A stretch of 64,000 nucleotides of DNA from the NCBI GenBank assembly GCA_025352565.1, contig JANXTF010000125.1:1-64000 (forward strand), written 5' to 3'. A program made the translations under genes and the position numbers. The notes below the pieces were generated by a model, which saw only the letters and a program-made list of their open reading frames with translations, was not told the DNA's origin and did not search any database. This DNA is from Rhodospirillales bacterium. Its GTDB lineage: Bacteria; Pseudomonadota; Alphaproteobacteria; Acetobacterales; Acetobacteraceae. This document shows, one piece after another, positions 45,738-53,785 of the stretch (its first letter is position 1; each line of letters starts with the position of its first letter).

Positions 45738-46880
45738 GTGAGCCAATCGACCGAAACCGTCCTCATCGCGGGCGCCGGGCCCGTGGGCCTGGCCGCTGCC
45801 GCCAGCCTCATGCAACGCGGCATTCCCGTGCGTGTGCTGGAGCGGCGTGCCTCCCTCAACGCCGCCTCGCGGGCCTCCACCTTCCACTCCCCCACCCTCG
45901 AATTCCTCGACCGCCTCGGAATCGCGGCCGATCTCGCCGATCGCGGCCACCGCGTCGAGGCGATCCACTATTACGACCGCGCGGAAGGCCTGTTCGCGGC
46001 CTTCCCGCTCCGTCTGCTGGTTCAGGACACCCCGTTCCCCTACCGCCTCCACCTCGAACAAAGCGAACTCGCCGCCATCCTCGCCGGCCGGCTTGGCGAC
46101 GCCCTGGCACTGGACTCCGAGGTGGTGGGCGTCGAGAACACCCAATCCGGCGTCGCCGCCGCCATCCGGGCCGCCGATGGCACCATCCGCCACGAGCACG
46201 GAAACTTCCTGATCGCCGCCGATGGCGCGCGCGGCCCTGTTCGCGTGGCGCTCGGCATCGCCTTCGAGGGGGCCGATTACGACGACCGCGTGCTCCGGGT
46301 GATGACCGCCGAAGACCTCGCCGCCCGCATCCCCGGCCTCGCCTCCATCGCCTACATCTTCGACGGCGCCGCCTCGTGCAGCCTGCTGCGGATGCCCGAT
46401 CTGTGGCGCATCATCTTCCGCGTGCCGTCCGATGAGACCGACGCCGAGGCGCTGGAGCCCGCGCGCCTGCGTGCCCGCCTCGCCCGCTTCCTGCCCGAAG
46501 GCGCCGCCATCCGGATTGCCTCGACCGACATCTACCGCGTCAGCCGCCGCGTCGCCGCCACCTACCGTCAGGGCAACGTGCTGCTCGCCGGCGACGCCGC
46601 CCACGTCACCAACACGCGCGGCGGCATGAACATGAACGCCGGACTGCACGACGCCGAGGCCGCTGCCACCGCCATCGCGGCGGCGTGCGGCGGCGATGCG
46701 GCGGCGCTCGGCCGCTACGCGGCCACCCGCCGCCGCGTGGCCGTGGAGAAACTTCTCCCGCGCACCGACCGCGTGGTCGCCGCCGGTCCCGCATTCCTCG
46801 CCACCATCCGCGAAACCGCCGCCGACCCGGCGCAAGCGCGGGCCTTCGTGCTGGCCTCGTCGATGCTGGACATGGTTTAG
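45738..46880 (+). CDS. FAD-dependent aromatic-ring monooxygenase family protein (PHBH/UbiH fold)
   Basis: 380 residues. The N-terminal dinucleotide motif GAGPVGLAAAASLMQRG near residues 12-28, LIAADGARGPVR (the DG motif) and GDAAHVTNTRGGMNMNAGLHDA (the GD motif for the ribityl chain) are complete. It hydroxylates an aromatic compound with NAD(P)H and oxygen. The start is GTG 45738, divergent from the RibA-like gene across 83 bases. Its stop overlaps a small minus-strand frame by four bases. The protein is shorter than phenol hydroxylases and lacks a C-terminal domain. Confidence 0.86.
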   Translation: MSQSTETVLIAGAGPVGLAAAASLMQRGIPVRVLERRASLNAASRASTFHSPTLEFLDRLGIAADLADRGHRVEAIHYYDRAEGLFAAFPLRLLVQDTPFPYRLHLEQSELAAILAGRLGDALALDSEVVGVENTQSGVAAAIRAADGTIRHEHGNFLIAADGARGPVRVALGIAFEGADYDDRVLRVMTAEDLAARIPGLASIAYIFDGAASCSLLRMPDLWRIIFRVPSDETDAEALEPARLRARLARFLPEGAAIRIASTDIYRVSRRVAATYRQGNVLLAGDAAHVTNTRGGMNMNAGLHDAEAAATAIAAACGGDAAALGRYAATRRRVAVEKLLPRTDRVVAAGPAFLATIRETAADPAQARAFVLASSMLDMV

Positions 46881-47026
46881 AACCCGCCGACAGCCGCAGA
46901 GCGGAGGTAATTCAGGCTCTCAGCTGATGCGAGTGCGATCAGCGGGCCGTCGGTTGCATCCCCCTCGAATTCCAGTCGCTTGTGAAACGCGGGATGTTCA
47001 GGTGATGTTCGTGCAACTTTTGCCAT
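46877..47026 (-). CDS. Small hypothetical protein, 49 residues, codon use unlike neighbours
   Basis: ATG 47026 opens MAKVARTSPEHPAFHKRLEF and continues to a TAA at 46877 (last residues NYLRSAAVGGF). The frame fills almost the whole gap between two plus-strand genes. Codons such as GCA, AAA, GTT, ACA and TCA are much more frequent than in adjacent genes. No clear ribosome-binding site precedes it and no family is recognised. It may be a young or transferred small gene, or chance; the continuous, well-composed protein makes me report it. Confidence 0.4.
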   Translation of the reverse strand: MAKVARTSPEHPAFHKRLEFEGDATDGPLIALASAESLNYLRSAAVGGF

Positions 47027-47067
47027 AAGGTCGCCGGTTGGTTGCCTCAAACACAGGACCGGATTGC

Positions 47068-48039
47068 ATGAACACCGACATGCTGCATGTGCCTCATGGC
47101 CTCGATGCCGCCCACGCCGATTTCTCCCGCGCCATGGCCTTCATCGAGGGCGCTTACGTGCCGCTTGCCGAGGCGCGCATCTCGGTGCGGGATTTTGGCT
47201 TCACCCACGCGGATTCCACCTACGACGTGCTGCACACCTGGCGCGGCGGGTTCTTTCGGCTGGACGACCATATGGACCGCTTCGAGGCCTCCATGCGGGG
47301 AATGCGGCTCGACCCCGGCCTGTCCCGAGCCGAAATGGTAGGCGTGCTGGAAGAGCTGGTCCGCCGGACGGGTCTCGCCGACACCCTGGTCTCGTTCTAC
47401 TGCACGCGCGGCGCCCCGCCGCTCGGCTCGCGCGACGCGGCCCTGGCGCGCAACACCTTCTTTGCCACGGTCCAGCCGCTGGTGCTGCGCGGCACGCCGG
47501 AGCAGATGGCGCGCGGCCTCTCCCTGCTGATCCACCCGAGCATCCGCCGCTTCCCCGCCGACAGCCTCGATCCGCGCCTGAAGAACCTGCATTGGGGGGA
47601 TTTCACCCGCGCCCATTTCGACGCGGCGGACCAGGGCTTCGATACCGTGGTCCTGGCCGACCATGCGGGCCACGTCACCGAAGGCCCCGGCTTCAACATC
47701 GTCGCCGTGATCGACGGCGCGCTGCTGGCGCCAGACTGGAACGTGCTCGAGGGCGTTAGTTGCCGCACCATGATCGAATTGGCCGCCATCGCCGGCATCC
47801 CCGCGCGCTATGGCAAGCTCACGCCCGAGGCGCTGCGCGACGCCGACGAGGCGTTCATCACCTCCACCTCCTGCGGCCTGTTCCCGGTCACCCGCATCGA
47901 CGCCCGCGTGCTGGGCAACGGCGCGCCAGGCCCGCTCACCACGCGGCTGCTGAACCTGTACTACGGCAAAAAGGCCGAGGGCTGGCACATCACGCCGATT
48001 CCGGGCCTCGGCGGCGTCGTTTCCGCCCCCGTCCATTGA
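47068..48039 (+). CDS. Class IV aminotransferase (D-amino-acid / branched-chain type)
   Basis: 323 residues of fold type IV. The PLP-lysine is in DPRLKNLHWGDF near residue 180, and VTEGPGFNIVAVIDGALLAP plus LEGVSCRTMIELA are the cofactor-phosphate region. FIEGAYVPLAEARISVRDFGFTHAD is the usual start. Members act on D-amino acids, branched-chain amino acids or aminodeoxychorismate; the SVRDFGFTHAD start without BCAT-specific regions slightly favours the D-amino-acid or (R)-amine type. It leads the 47-50.7 kb plus-strand group that includes two permeases. Confidence 0.85.
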   Translation: MNTDMLHVPHGLDAAHADFSRAMAFIEGAYVPLAEARISVRDFGFTHADSTYDVLHTWRGGFFRLDDHMDRFEASMRGMRLDPGLSRAEMVGVLEELVRRTGLADTLVSFYCTRGAPPLGSRDAALARNTFFATVQPLVLRGTPEQMARGLSLLIHPSIRRFPADSLDPRLKNLHWGDFTRAHFDAADQGFDTVVLADHAGHVTEGPGFNIVAVIDGALLAPDWNVLEGVSCRTMIELAAIAGIPARYGKLTPEALRDADEAFITSTSCGLFPVTRIDARVLGNGAPGPLTTRLLNLYYGKKAEGWHITPIPGLGGVVSAPVH

Positions 48040-48044
48040 TCGGT

Positions 48045-49241
48045 GTGCGTGCGGTTGCGGATAACCGCGTGCGTTGCCCGAACCTGCTGGCCATCGGGCT
48101 GCTCTGCCCGGCGCTGCTGCTGATCCTGCTCGCGTTTCTGGGGCCGCTCGCGATCGATCTCGCGACGGCGGTGCGCGATCCGCAACTCTCCGCCGCGCTG
48201 CCGGAAAGTGCCGCGCTTCTGCGCGCGTGGCACGGCGGCGGCCTGCCCGACGAGGCGGTGTTCGCCTCCGTCGCGCACGAATTGGCGGCATCGGAAAGTG
48301 CCGGAAACATCGGCCCGCTCGCGCGGCGGCTCGAGTTCGAGCGGAGCGGTTCAGGCTCCCTGCTGCTGCTTACCGCGCGCGCCGAACTCGTGGCGCCCTA
48401 TGCCGCCGCCATGGCGGCGCTCGACCCGCGATGGGCCAACCCCACCCTGTGGCAGAGGCTGCGGCGCGACGCGGGCGGTGTCACGCCGCTCTATCTGCTG
48501 CGTGTCCTCGATCTCGATATCGGCGATGCGGGCAGTGTCGTGTCGGCGCCGCCCGATCGGGCCATCTTCCGCCGCCTGTTCGCCCGCACCTTCGGGATCG
48601 GCCTCGTGGTCACCGTGCTCTGCGTCATGCTCGGCTATCCCGCCGCCCACGCGCTCGCCACGCTGCCGCCGCGTTGGGCCGCGCCCGGCCTCGCCTTCGT
48701 GCTGGTGCCGCTCTGGATCTCCATCCTGGTCCGCGGCACGGCCTGGTTCATCCTGCTGCAACGCGACGGCCCGGTGAATGCGGCGCTGCTCGCGAGTGGC
48801 CTGGTCCCGCAGCCTTTGGCGCTGCTCTTCACCCGCTTCGCCATCATTCTCGCCATGGTTCATGCGCTGCTGCCGTTCATGATCCTGCCGCTGGTTGGCG
48901 CGATGCGCCGGATCGACCCTGCCTGTCTGCGCGCCGCCGCCAGCCTCGGCGCCACCGGTCCGCAGCGCTTCCTGCGCGTGTATCTGCCGATGACCATGCC
49001 GGGCACCGCGGCGGGCATGCTCATCGTGTTCATCCTGTCGGTCGGCCTCTACATCACCCCGGCGCTCGTGGGCGGCAGGCGCGACCAGATGGCCAGCGCG
49101 TTCATCGCCGAATACGCCAAGCTCGACGTCAACTGGGGCATGGCCGCGGCCCTGGCCATTGTGCTGCTGGTGGTCGCCGGCCTGATTGTCGGTCTCGCGC
49201 GGATGCTGCTGCCGCGTGGCGCCACGGCACGGCAATTCTGA
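48045..49241 (+). CDS. PotB-type ABC permease with long periplasmic loop; no partner ATPase nearby
   Basis: About 398 residues, roughly 100 longer than a standard PotB. After TM1 (LLCPALLLILLAFLGPLAI) comes a hydrophilic region of about 140 residues, then the regular core (FGIGLVVTVLCVMLGYPAAHALA) and EAA loop RAAASLGATGPQRFLRVYLP. The start is unclear: GTG 48045 is used, TTG 48036 overlaps the aminotransferase stop, and GTG 48069 is possible. Neither a binding protein nor an ATPase gene is adjacent, so this pair must borrow components. Confidence 0.83.
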   Translation: MRAVADNRVRCPNLLAIGLLCPALLLILLAFLGPLAIDLATAVRDPQLSAALPESAALLRAWHGGGLPDEAVFASVAHELAASESAGNIGPLARRLEFERSGSGSLLLLTARAELVAPYAAAMAALDPRWANPTLWQRLRRDAGGVTPLYLLRVLDLDIGDAGSVVSAPPDRAIFRRLFARTFGIGLVVTVLCVMLGYPAAHALATLPPRWAAPGLAFVLVPLWISILVRGTAWFILLQRDGPVNAALLASGLVPQPLALLFTRFAIILAMVHALLPFMILPLVGAMRRIDPACLRAAASLGATGPQRFLRVYLPMTMPGTAAGMLIVFILSVGLYITPALVGGRRDQMASAFIAEYAKLDVNWGMAAALAIVLLVVAGLIVGLARMLLPRGATARQF

Positions 49242-50026
49242 TGCGCGCGGCGCTCCGCTGCTACACCGCACTCCTCCTGCTGCTGCTGGTGGCGCCCGTT
49301 CTGGTGGTGCTGCCGCTGTCCTTTTCGTCGGGCACGCTGCTCGCGCTGCCGGTGCCGGGATGGTCGTGGCGCTGGTACGAGGATTTCTTCACCGGCGGAC
49401 CCTGGATGCTCGCCACCCGCAACTCCTTCGAGGTCGCGGCCATGACCGCGCTGCTCGCGACCCCGCTCGGGACCGCGGCCGCAATCGGCCTCCGCCTCGG
49501 CCGCTTCCGGGGCAGGGCAATCGTGCTCGCGCTGCTGACCGCGCCGCTCGCGGTGCCGATCGTCGTCACGGCGGTGGCGCTGTATTTCGCCTTCGCCCGC
49601 ATCGGGCTGAACGGCACGCTCGCCGGCCTGATCCTCGCCCATACCGTTCTGGCGCTGCCTTACGTGGTGCTGACGGTGCTGGCCGCCTTGCGCGATTTCG
49701 ACCCGCTGCTGCCGCGTGCCGCCGCCAGCCTCGGCGCCCCGGCGTGGTTCGCCTTCCGTGCCGTCACGCTGCCGCTGATCGCGCCGTCGGTCGCCGCCAG
49801 CGCGCTGTTCGCATTCGCCATCAGCTTCGACGACCTGATCGTCGCCCTGTTCGTCGCCGGGCCCGAGCAATTCACGCTGCCCCGCCGGATGCTCGCGGGG
49901 TTGCGCGAGTCGCTCGATCCGACCCTCTGCGCGGCCGCCGTTCTGCTGACGGCGGTGTCGCTGCTGCTGCTCGGCGCCGCGCGGATTCTGCGCCCGCGTG
50001 GTTTATTCATCACGGAGATTCGCTGA
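49241..50026 (+). CDS. PotC-type ABC permease, partner of the preceding gene
   Basis: 261 residues with six helices. EAA loop PRAAASLGAPAWFAFRAVTLP near residues 161-181 and ISFDDLIVALFVAGPEQFTLPRRM are PotC-like. It overlaps the upstream permease by TGATG and its stop directly abuts the next ATG, so transport and the maleate-isomerase-like gene are one transcription unit. Confidence 0.87.
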   Translation: MRAALRCYTALLLLLLVAPVLVVLPLSFSSGTLLALPVPGWSWRWYEDFFTGGPWMLATRNSFEVAAMTALLATPLGTAAAIGLRLGRFRGRAIVLALLTAPLAVPIVVTAVALYFAFARIGLNGTLAGLILAHTVLALPYVVLTVLAALRDFDPLLPRAAASLGAPAWFAFRAVTLPLIAPSVAASALFAFAISFDDLIVALFVAGPEQFTLPRRMLAGLRESLDPTLCAAAVLLTAVSLLLLGAARILRPRGLFITEIR

Positions 50027-50752
50027 ATGCCGCTGTTCCCCACCCATCGTGTCGGCCTCGTGACGCCGAGTGCCAATCCGAGCTACGAGCCGGAATTGCG
50101 GCTGCTGCTGCCCGACCGCATCGCCGTTCACGCCACCCGCCTGCCCTTGATGCCCGGCACCACGCTGCAGGAGCGCAATTCGCGCTACATCCCGGCCTAC
50201 ATGGAAGTGATGGCGGGCTTCGGCGCGCTGGCACTCAACCTGATCGCCATTGGCCTCACCGGGCCGTCCTATGCCCTCACCCCGGCCGAGGATCAGGGAT
50301 TGCAGGAGCGGCTTTCGCGCAATGCCGGGCGGCCGGTGGTGCTGCCGACGCTGGGCATCTCGCTGGCGATGCAGCGCGTCGGGGTGCGACGTGCCGTGAT
50401 CTTCTCGGCCTATCCGGGCTGGCTGACCGACCGGGCGGAGATCTATTGGCGGGCGGCTGGCATCGACGTGGTCGACGTGTTCAAGGTCTCCGAGGCGTTC
50501 CGTGCCTATGAGCTGACCACGGCCGAGATCGTGGCCGCCCTGCGCCGCGTGAGCGTGCCCGACGACGCGGCGCTCATCATGTCCGGCACCGGCATGTTCT
50601 CGCTCGATGCGCTCGACATCTGCCAGCCGGAAACCAAGGCGCTGCTGTTGCCCTCCAATCTGGCGACGGCCTTCGCCGCGCTGCGGATGCTCCGCCTGCC
50701 GCCATCGGACGTGTTCACCCGCATCTCGCCACGCCTCGCGGCGGCGATCTAG
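50027..50752 (+). CDS. Maleate isomerase/Asp-Glu racemase superfamily protein without the canonical cysteines
   Basis: 241 residues of the maleate cis-trans isomerase / arylmalonate decarboxylase type (RVGLVTPSANPSYEPELRLLLP at the start; FSAYPGWLTDRAEIYWRAAGIDVV in the middle). The two catalytic cysteines expected after the second and fifth strands are replaced: IGLTGPSY and MSGTGMFS stand where A/S-C-T/S-x motifs normally occur. The only cysteine is in DICQPE. Either the chemistry differs or the protein is a binding partner. It starts on the base after the permease stop. Confidence 0.78.
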   Translation: MPLFPTHRVGLVTPSANPSYEPELRLLLPDRIAVHATRLPLMPGTTLQERNSRYIPAYMEVMAGFGALALNLIAIGLTGPSYALTPAEDQGLQERLSRNAGRPVVLPTLGISLAMQRVGVRRAVIFSAYPGWLTDRAEIYWRAAGIDVVDVFKVSEAFRAYELTTAEIVAALRRVSVPDDAALIMSGTGMFSLDALDICQPETKALLLPSNLATAFAALRMLRLPPSDVFTRISPRLAAAI

Positions 50753-51987
50753 GGCAGGACCGTCCGCTGGATCGTTTCGGCATCTGGCAGGTGGCCGGCA
50801 TAGCGGTGGAACTTCGCGACCACGTCGGCCTCCGACATGGGGGTTGCCGGATCGCCGGGCACGGCGTCGATCATGGCGGACAGGCGGCCCGCATGGGTGT
50901 CTATCGTCAGGCGCGCGGCCCGGCGGCCGGCGGCGGTCATCGCCGGGTCCTCGACCAACTCCACCATCGCCTCAAGGCGCCGCAGCCCGGCATTCCGCAT
51001 GTCGCGATAGGCGCCCGGCCCAAGGTCGCCGAACGTCAGCCCGGCGGCGACCGCGAAGGAGAGGCTGAACTGCGCGGCAATGGGCGCCACCGGCGCACGG
51101 TTCCCGGCATAGCGCAGCGCCTCGCCATAGGTCTCGAGCCGGATGGCACGGATGGCGAGCGGATCGCTCACTTGCCCGCGCAACGCGATGGCGGCGGAGG
51201 CGGCGTAGTGGGCGTGGCGCACGGCGGCGAAGGGCTTGATGTAGGCCTCCAGGATCAGCCATCGCCCGGCCGGCGTGCGGGCGGCCGCAGTGGCGGGGTC
51301 GGCCAGCAGGGCGAGACGCCGGGCCTCGGCAAGCCCGCCCGCCGGCGCGGCGATGCCCGCCCCGGATGCGGCGGCGGCCAGCGCGCCCAGCAATGCCGCG
51401 TGGGCCGGATAGGTGTTCCGCCCGGTCATGCCGAACGCGATGGGGCGATACAGGCTGAACGGGATCTGGCACGCGGCCAGCCGGATCGCCTGCGCCGGGT
51501 CCGCTCCGGCGAGCGCGGCACACGCAGCCGCGGCACCCAGCGCGTGCCAGCTGCCATCCACGTGCATCCCCGGCCGGATGCGCCATATCTCGCCCGCCCG
51601 CGCCCCCACCTCGTAGCCCAGCGCCAGCGCCCGCAACCGCTGCTCGAGCGGCAGCCGGCTGGCCAGCACGGCCGGGATCACCGGCAGTCCAGGCCGGCCA
51701 TGGGCCAGGGCAAGCCCCTCGTTGGCCTCGTCCCAGCACATCGCGGCCGCCCCCAGGGCGGCGGCCCCGGCCGGGCCGAGCGAGACCGGCGCGCCCGGCA
51801 GCGTCACGTCGCCGGGAAACCACGCCGCCAGGGAATGCGCGAATTCCGCCACCTCGGCGTGCCGCATCCCGGCCGCGATGCAGGCAATGGCGTCGAGCAG
51901 CAGCAGCCGCGCGCGGCGCTCCACGGCTTCGGGCAAGGTGCCGGACGCCCAGGCGATCACATCGTCGAACTCGGTGGGGTCGCTCAT
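50749..51987 (-). CDS. MmgE/PrpD family protein
   Basis: 412 residues of the MmgE/PrpD fold, which includes 2-methylcitrate dehydratase, cis-aconitate decarboxylase and iminodisuccinate epimerase. ARLLLLDAIACIAAG, GMHVDGSWHALGAAAACAALAG and YIKPFAAVRHAHYA are recognisable. ATG 51987 is preferred because AGGAG lies nine bases upstream; ATG 51996 would sit directly on it. It is convergent with the maleate-isomerase-like gene (4-base overlap) and divergent from the flavin monooxygenase, suggesting a shared function. Confidence 0.87.
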   Translation of the reverse strand: MSDPTEFDDVIAWASGTLPEAVERRARLLLLDAIACIAAGMRHAEVAEFAHSLAAWFPGDVTLPGAPVSLGPAGAAALGAAAMCWDEANEGLALAHGRPGLPVIPAVLASRLPLEQRLRALALGYEVGARAGEIWRIRPGMHVDGSWHALGAAAACAALAGADPAQAIRLAACQIPFSLYRPIAFGMTGRNTYPAHAALLGALAAAASGAGIAAPAGGLAEARRLALLADPATAAARTPAGRWLILEAYIKPFAAVRHAHYAASAAIALRGQVSDPLAIRAIRLETYGEALRYAGNRAPVAPIAAQFSLSFAVAAGLTFGDLGPGAYRDMRNAGLRRLEAMVELVEDPAMTAAGRRAARLTIDTHAGRLSAMIDAVPGDPATPMSEADVVAKFHRYAGHLPDAETIQRTVLP

Positions 51988-52022
51988 CGGCCACATCTCC
52001 TTTCACCAGTGAGGCAGCGCGC

Positions 52023-53372
52023 ATGACCCGCCAGATACGGCTCAACGCCTTCGACATGAATTGCGTCGGGCATATCCAGCATGGCCTCTGGACCCATCCG
52101 CGCGACCGATCGAGCCAATACACCGACCTCGCCTATTGGACCTCGCTCGCCCGCACGCTGGAGCGCGGCCTGTTCGACGGGTTGTTTCTGGCCGACGTGG
52201 TCGGCATCTACGACGTGTTCGGCGGCGGCCCGGACGCGGCCCTGCGCCACGCGGTGCAGGTTCCGGTCAACGACCCGCTCCTGCTGGTCCCGGCGATGGC
52301 GGTGGTGACGGAGCATCTGGGGTTCGGGGTGACCTGCAACACGACGTACGAGCCGCCCTACCTGTTCGCGCGCCGCATGTCCACGCTCGACCACCTCACC
52401 CGCGGCCGCATCGGCTGGAACATCGTCACCGGCTATCTCGACAGCGCCGCCCGCGCCATGGGCCTAGCGGGGCAGGCCGCGCATGACGACCGCTACGCGG
52501 CCGCCGAGGAATACATGGACCTGCTGTACAACCTCTGGGAGCATAGCTGGGAGGATGGCGCGGTCGTGCGCGACCGTGCGCGCGGCGTGTTCACCGATCC
52601 GGCGCGGGTCCACGCCATCCGCCACACGGGCCGCTACGCGATGGAAGGCATCCACCTTTGCGAGCCCTCGCCGCAACGCACCCCGGTGCTGTTTCAGGCC
52701 GGTGCCTCGGACCGGGGCCGCGCCTTCGCCGCCCGCCACGCCGAATGCGTGTTCGTGAACGGAACCTCCAAGCCCATCGTGGCGGCCCTGGTCGCCGACC
52801 TCCGCGCCCGCGCCGCCGCCGCGGGGCGCAAGATCCTGGTGTTCGTCGGCGCCACCGTGGTGACCGGCCGCACGGATGCCGAGGCCCGCGCGCTGTTCGA
52901 GGATTATCGCGCCCATGCCAGCGCCGAGGCCGGCCTCGTGCATTTCTCGGCCTCCACCGGCATCGACTTCGCCGCCTTCGGCCTCGACGAGCCGATCCGC
53001 CACTACAAGACCGAGGCCAACCAGTCCAACGTGGAGGCCATCACCACGCGCGCCGACACCGCCTGGACCAAGCGCCGCCTGCTGGACTCCATGGTCCTGG
53101 GCAGCCGCCAGCCGCCGATCATGGGATCGGCGGAGCAAGTCGCGGACGAATTGATGGCCTGGGTCGAGCAGGCCGACGTGGATGGGTTCAACCTTTCGCG
53201 TACCGTGATGCCCGAATGCGTGGAGACATTCGTCGACCTCGTCGTGCCCCTGCTGCAGGAGCGCGGCGTGTACAAAAGCGGCTACCTGTCCGGCACCTTG
53301 CGCGACAAGCTGTTCGGCCATCCGCGCCTCCTGCCGCCGCATCCGGCCGCGCCGGCCAAACGTATCCAATGA
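52023..53372 (+). CDS. NtaA/SnaA/DszA-type flavin-dependent monooxygenase (LLM class)
   Basis: 449 residues, the size of NtaA/EmoA/DszA. Blocks include FDMNCVGHIQHGLWTHPRD, SLARTLERGLFDGLFLADVVG, LDHLTRGRIGWNIVTGYLDSAARAMG (quoted in part: TRGRIGWNIVTG) and PVLFQAGASDRGRAFAARHAE. It uses FMNH2 from a separate reductase, not found here, to oxidise substrates such as nitrilotriacetate, EDTA, dibenzothiophene sulfone or pristinamycin. The MmgE/PrpD neighbour makes an aminopolycarboxylate-like substrate worth testing. Confidence 0.87.
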   Translation: MTRQIRLNAFDMNCVGHIQHGLWTHPRDRSSQYTDLAYWTSLARTLERGLFDGLFLADVVGIYDVFGGGPDAALRHAVQVPVNDPLLLVPAMAVVTEHLGFGVTCNTTYEPPYLFARRMSTLDHLTRGRIGWNIVTGYLDSAARAMGLAGQAAHDDRYAAAEEYMDLLYNLWEHSWEDGAVVRDRARGVFTDPARVHAIRHTGRYAMEGIHLCEPSPQRTPVLFQAGASDRGRAFAARHAECVFVNGTSKPIVAALVADLRARAAAAGRKILVFVGATVVTGRTDAEARALFEDYRAHASAEAGLVHFSASTGIDFAAFGLDEPIRHYKTEANQSNVEAITTRADTAWTKRRLLDSMVLGSRQPPIMGSAEQVADELMAWVEQADVDGFNLSRTVMPECVETFVDLVVPLLQERGVYKSGYLSGTLRDKLFGHPRLLPPHPAAPAKRIQ

Positions 53373-53389
53373 GCCGACGTTAGGAGGTC

Positions 53390-53785
53390 ATGGAAGTGGA
53401 CCTGATTACCAACGTGCTCGTGATCGACGACCGCAAGGAGGTTGCCGCGACGCTCGCGGCGCTTTGCGAAGCCCTCGGAATGCCCGCATCGGTCTCGCGC
53501 GAAGGGGAGAGCGTTCGGGTCATGCTGGCGCGCGCGCAGCCCTCCGGCGTCATCGTCGATATCATGATGCCGGAAGAGGATGGCTACGAAGCCTTGCGCG
53601 AGATCGCGCATTTCAATCCGCGCACCCCCGTGATGCTTATCACCGGCCATGGCGAGACCTGGCTTCGCATGGGCGCCACCCTGGGCAGGGCCCATGGCCT
53701 GGAACTGGTGGAAACCGCGACCAAGCCGGTGCGCGCCGACACCATCCGGAAATTCCTCGATGTCGTCCGGGAGCGCGCGGCTTAG
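53390..53785 (+). CDS. Receiver-domain-only response regulator
   Basis: 131 residues forming one CheY-like domain and nothing else. The acidic pair is in VLVIDDRKE, the phospho-acceptor is Asp57 in VIVDIMMPEEDGYEAL, and the conserved lysine is Lys112 in ATKPVRAD. It would pass phosphate or act by protein contact. No histidine kinase is nearby. It is convergent with an EAL-domain gene, overlapping it by four bases, which hints at a c-di-GMP link. Confidence 0.9.
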   Translation: MEVDLITNVLVIDDRKEVAATLAALCEALGMPASVSREGESVRVMLARAQPSGVIVDIMMPEEDGYEALREIAHFNPRTPVMLITGHGETWLRMGATLGRAHGLELVETATKPVRADTIRKFLDVVRERAA

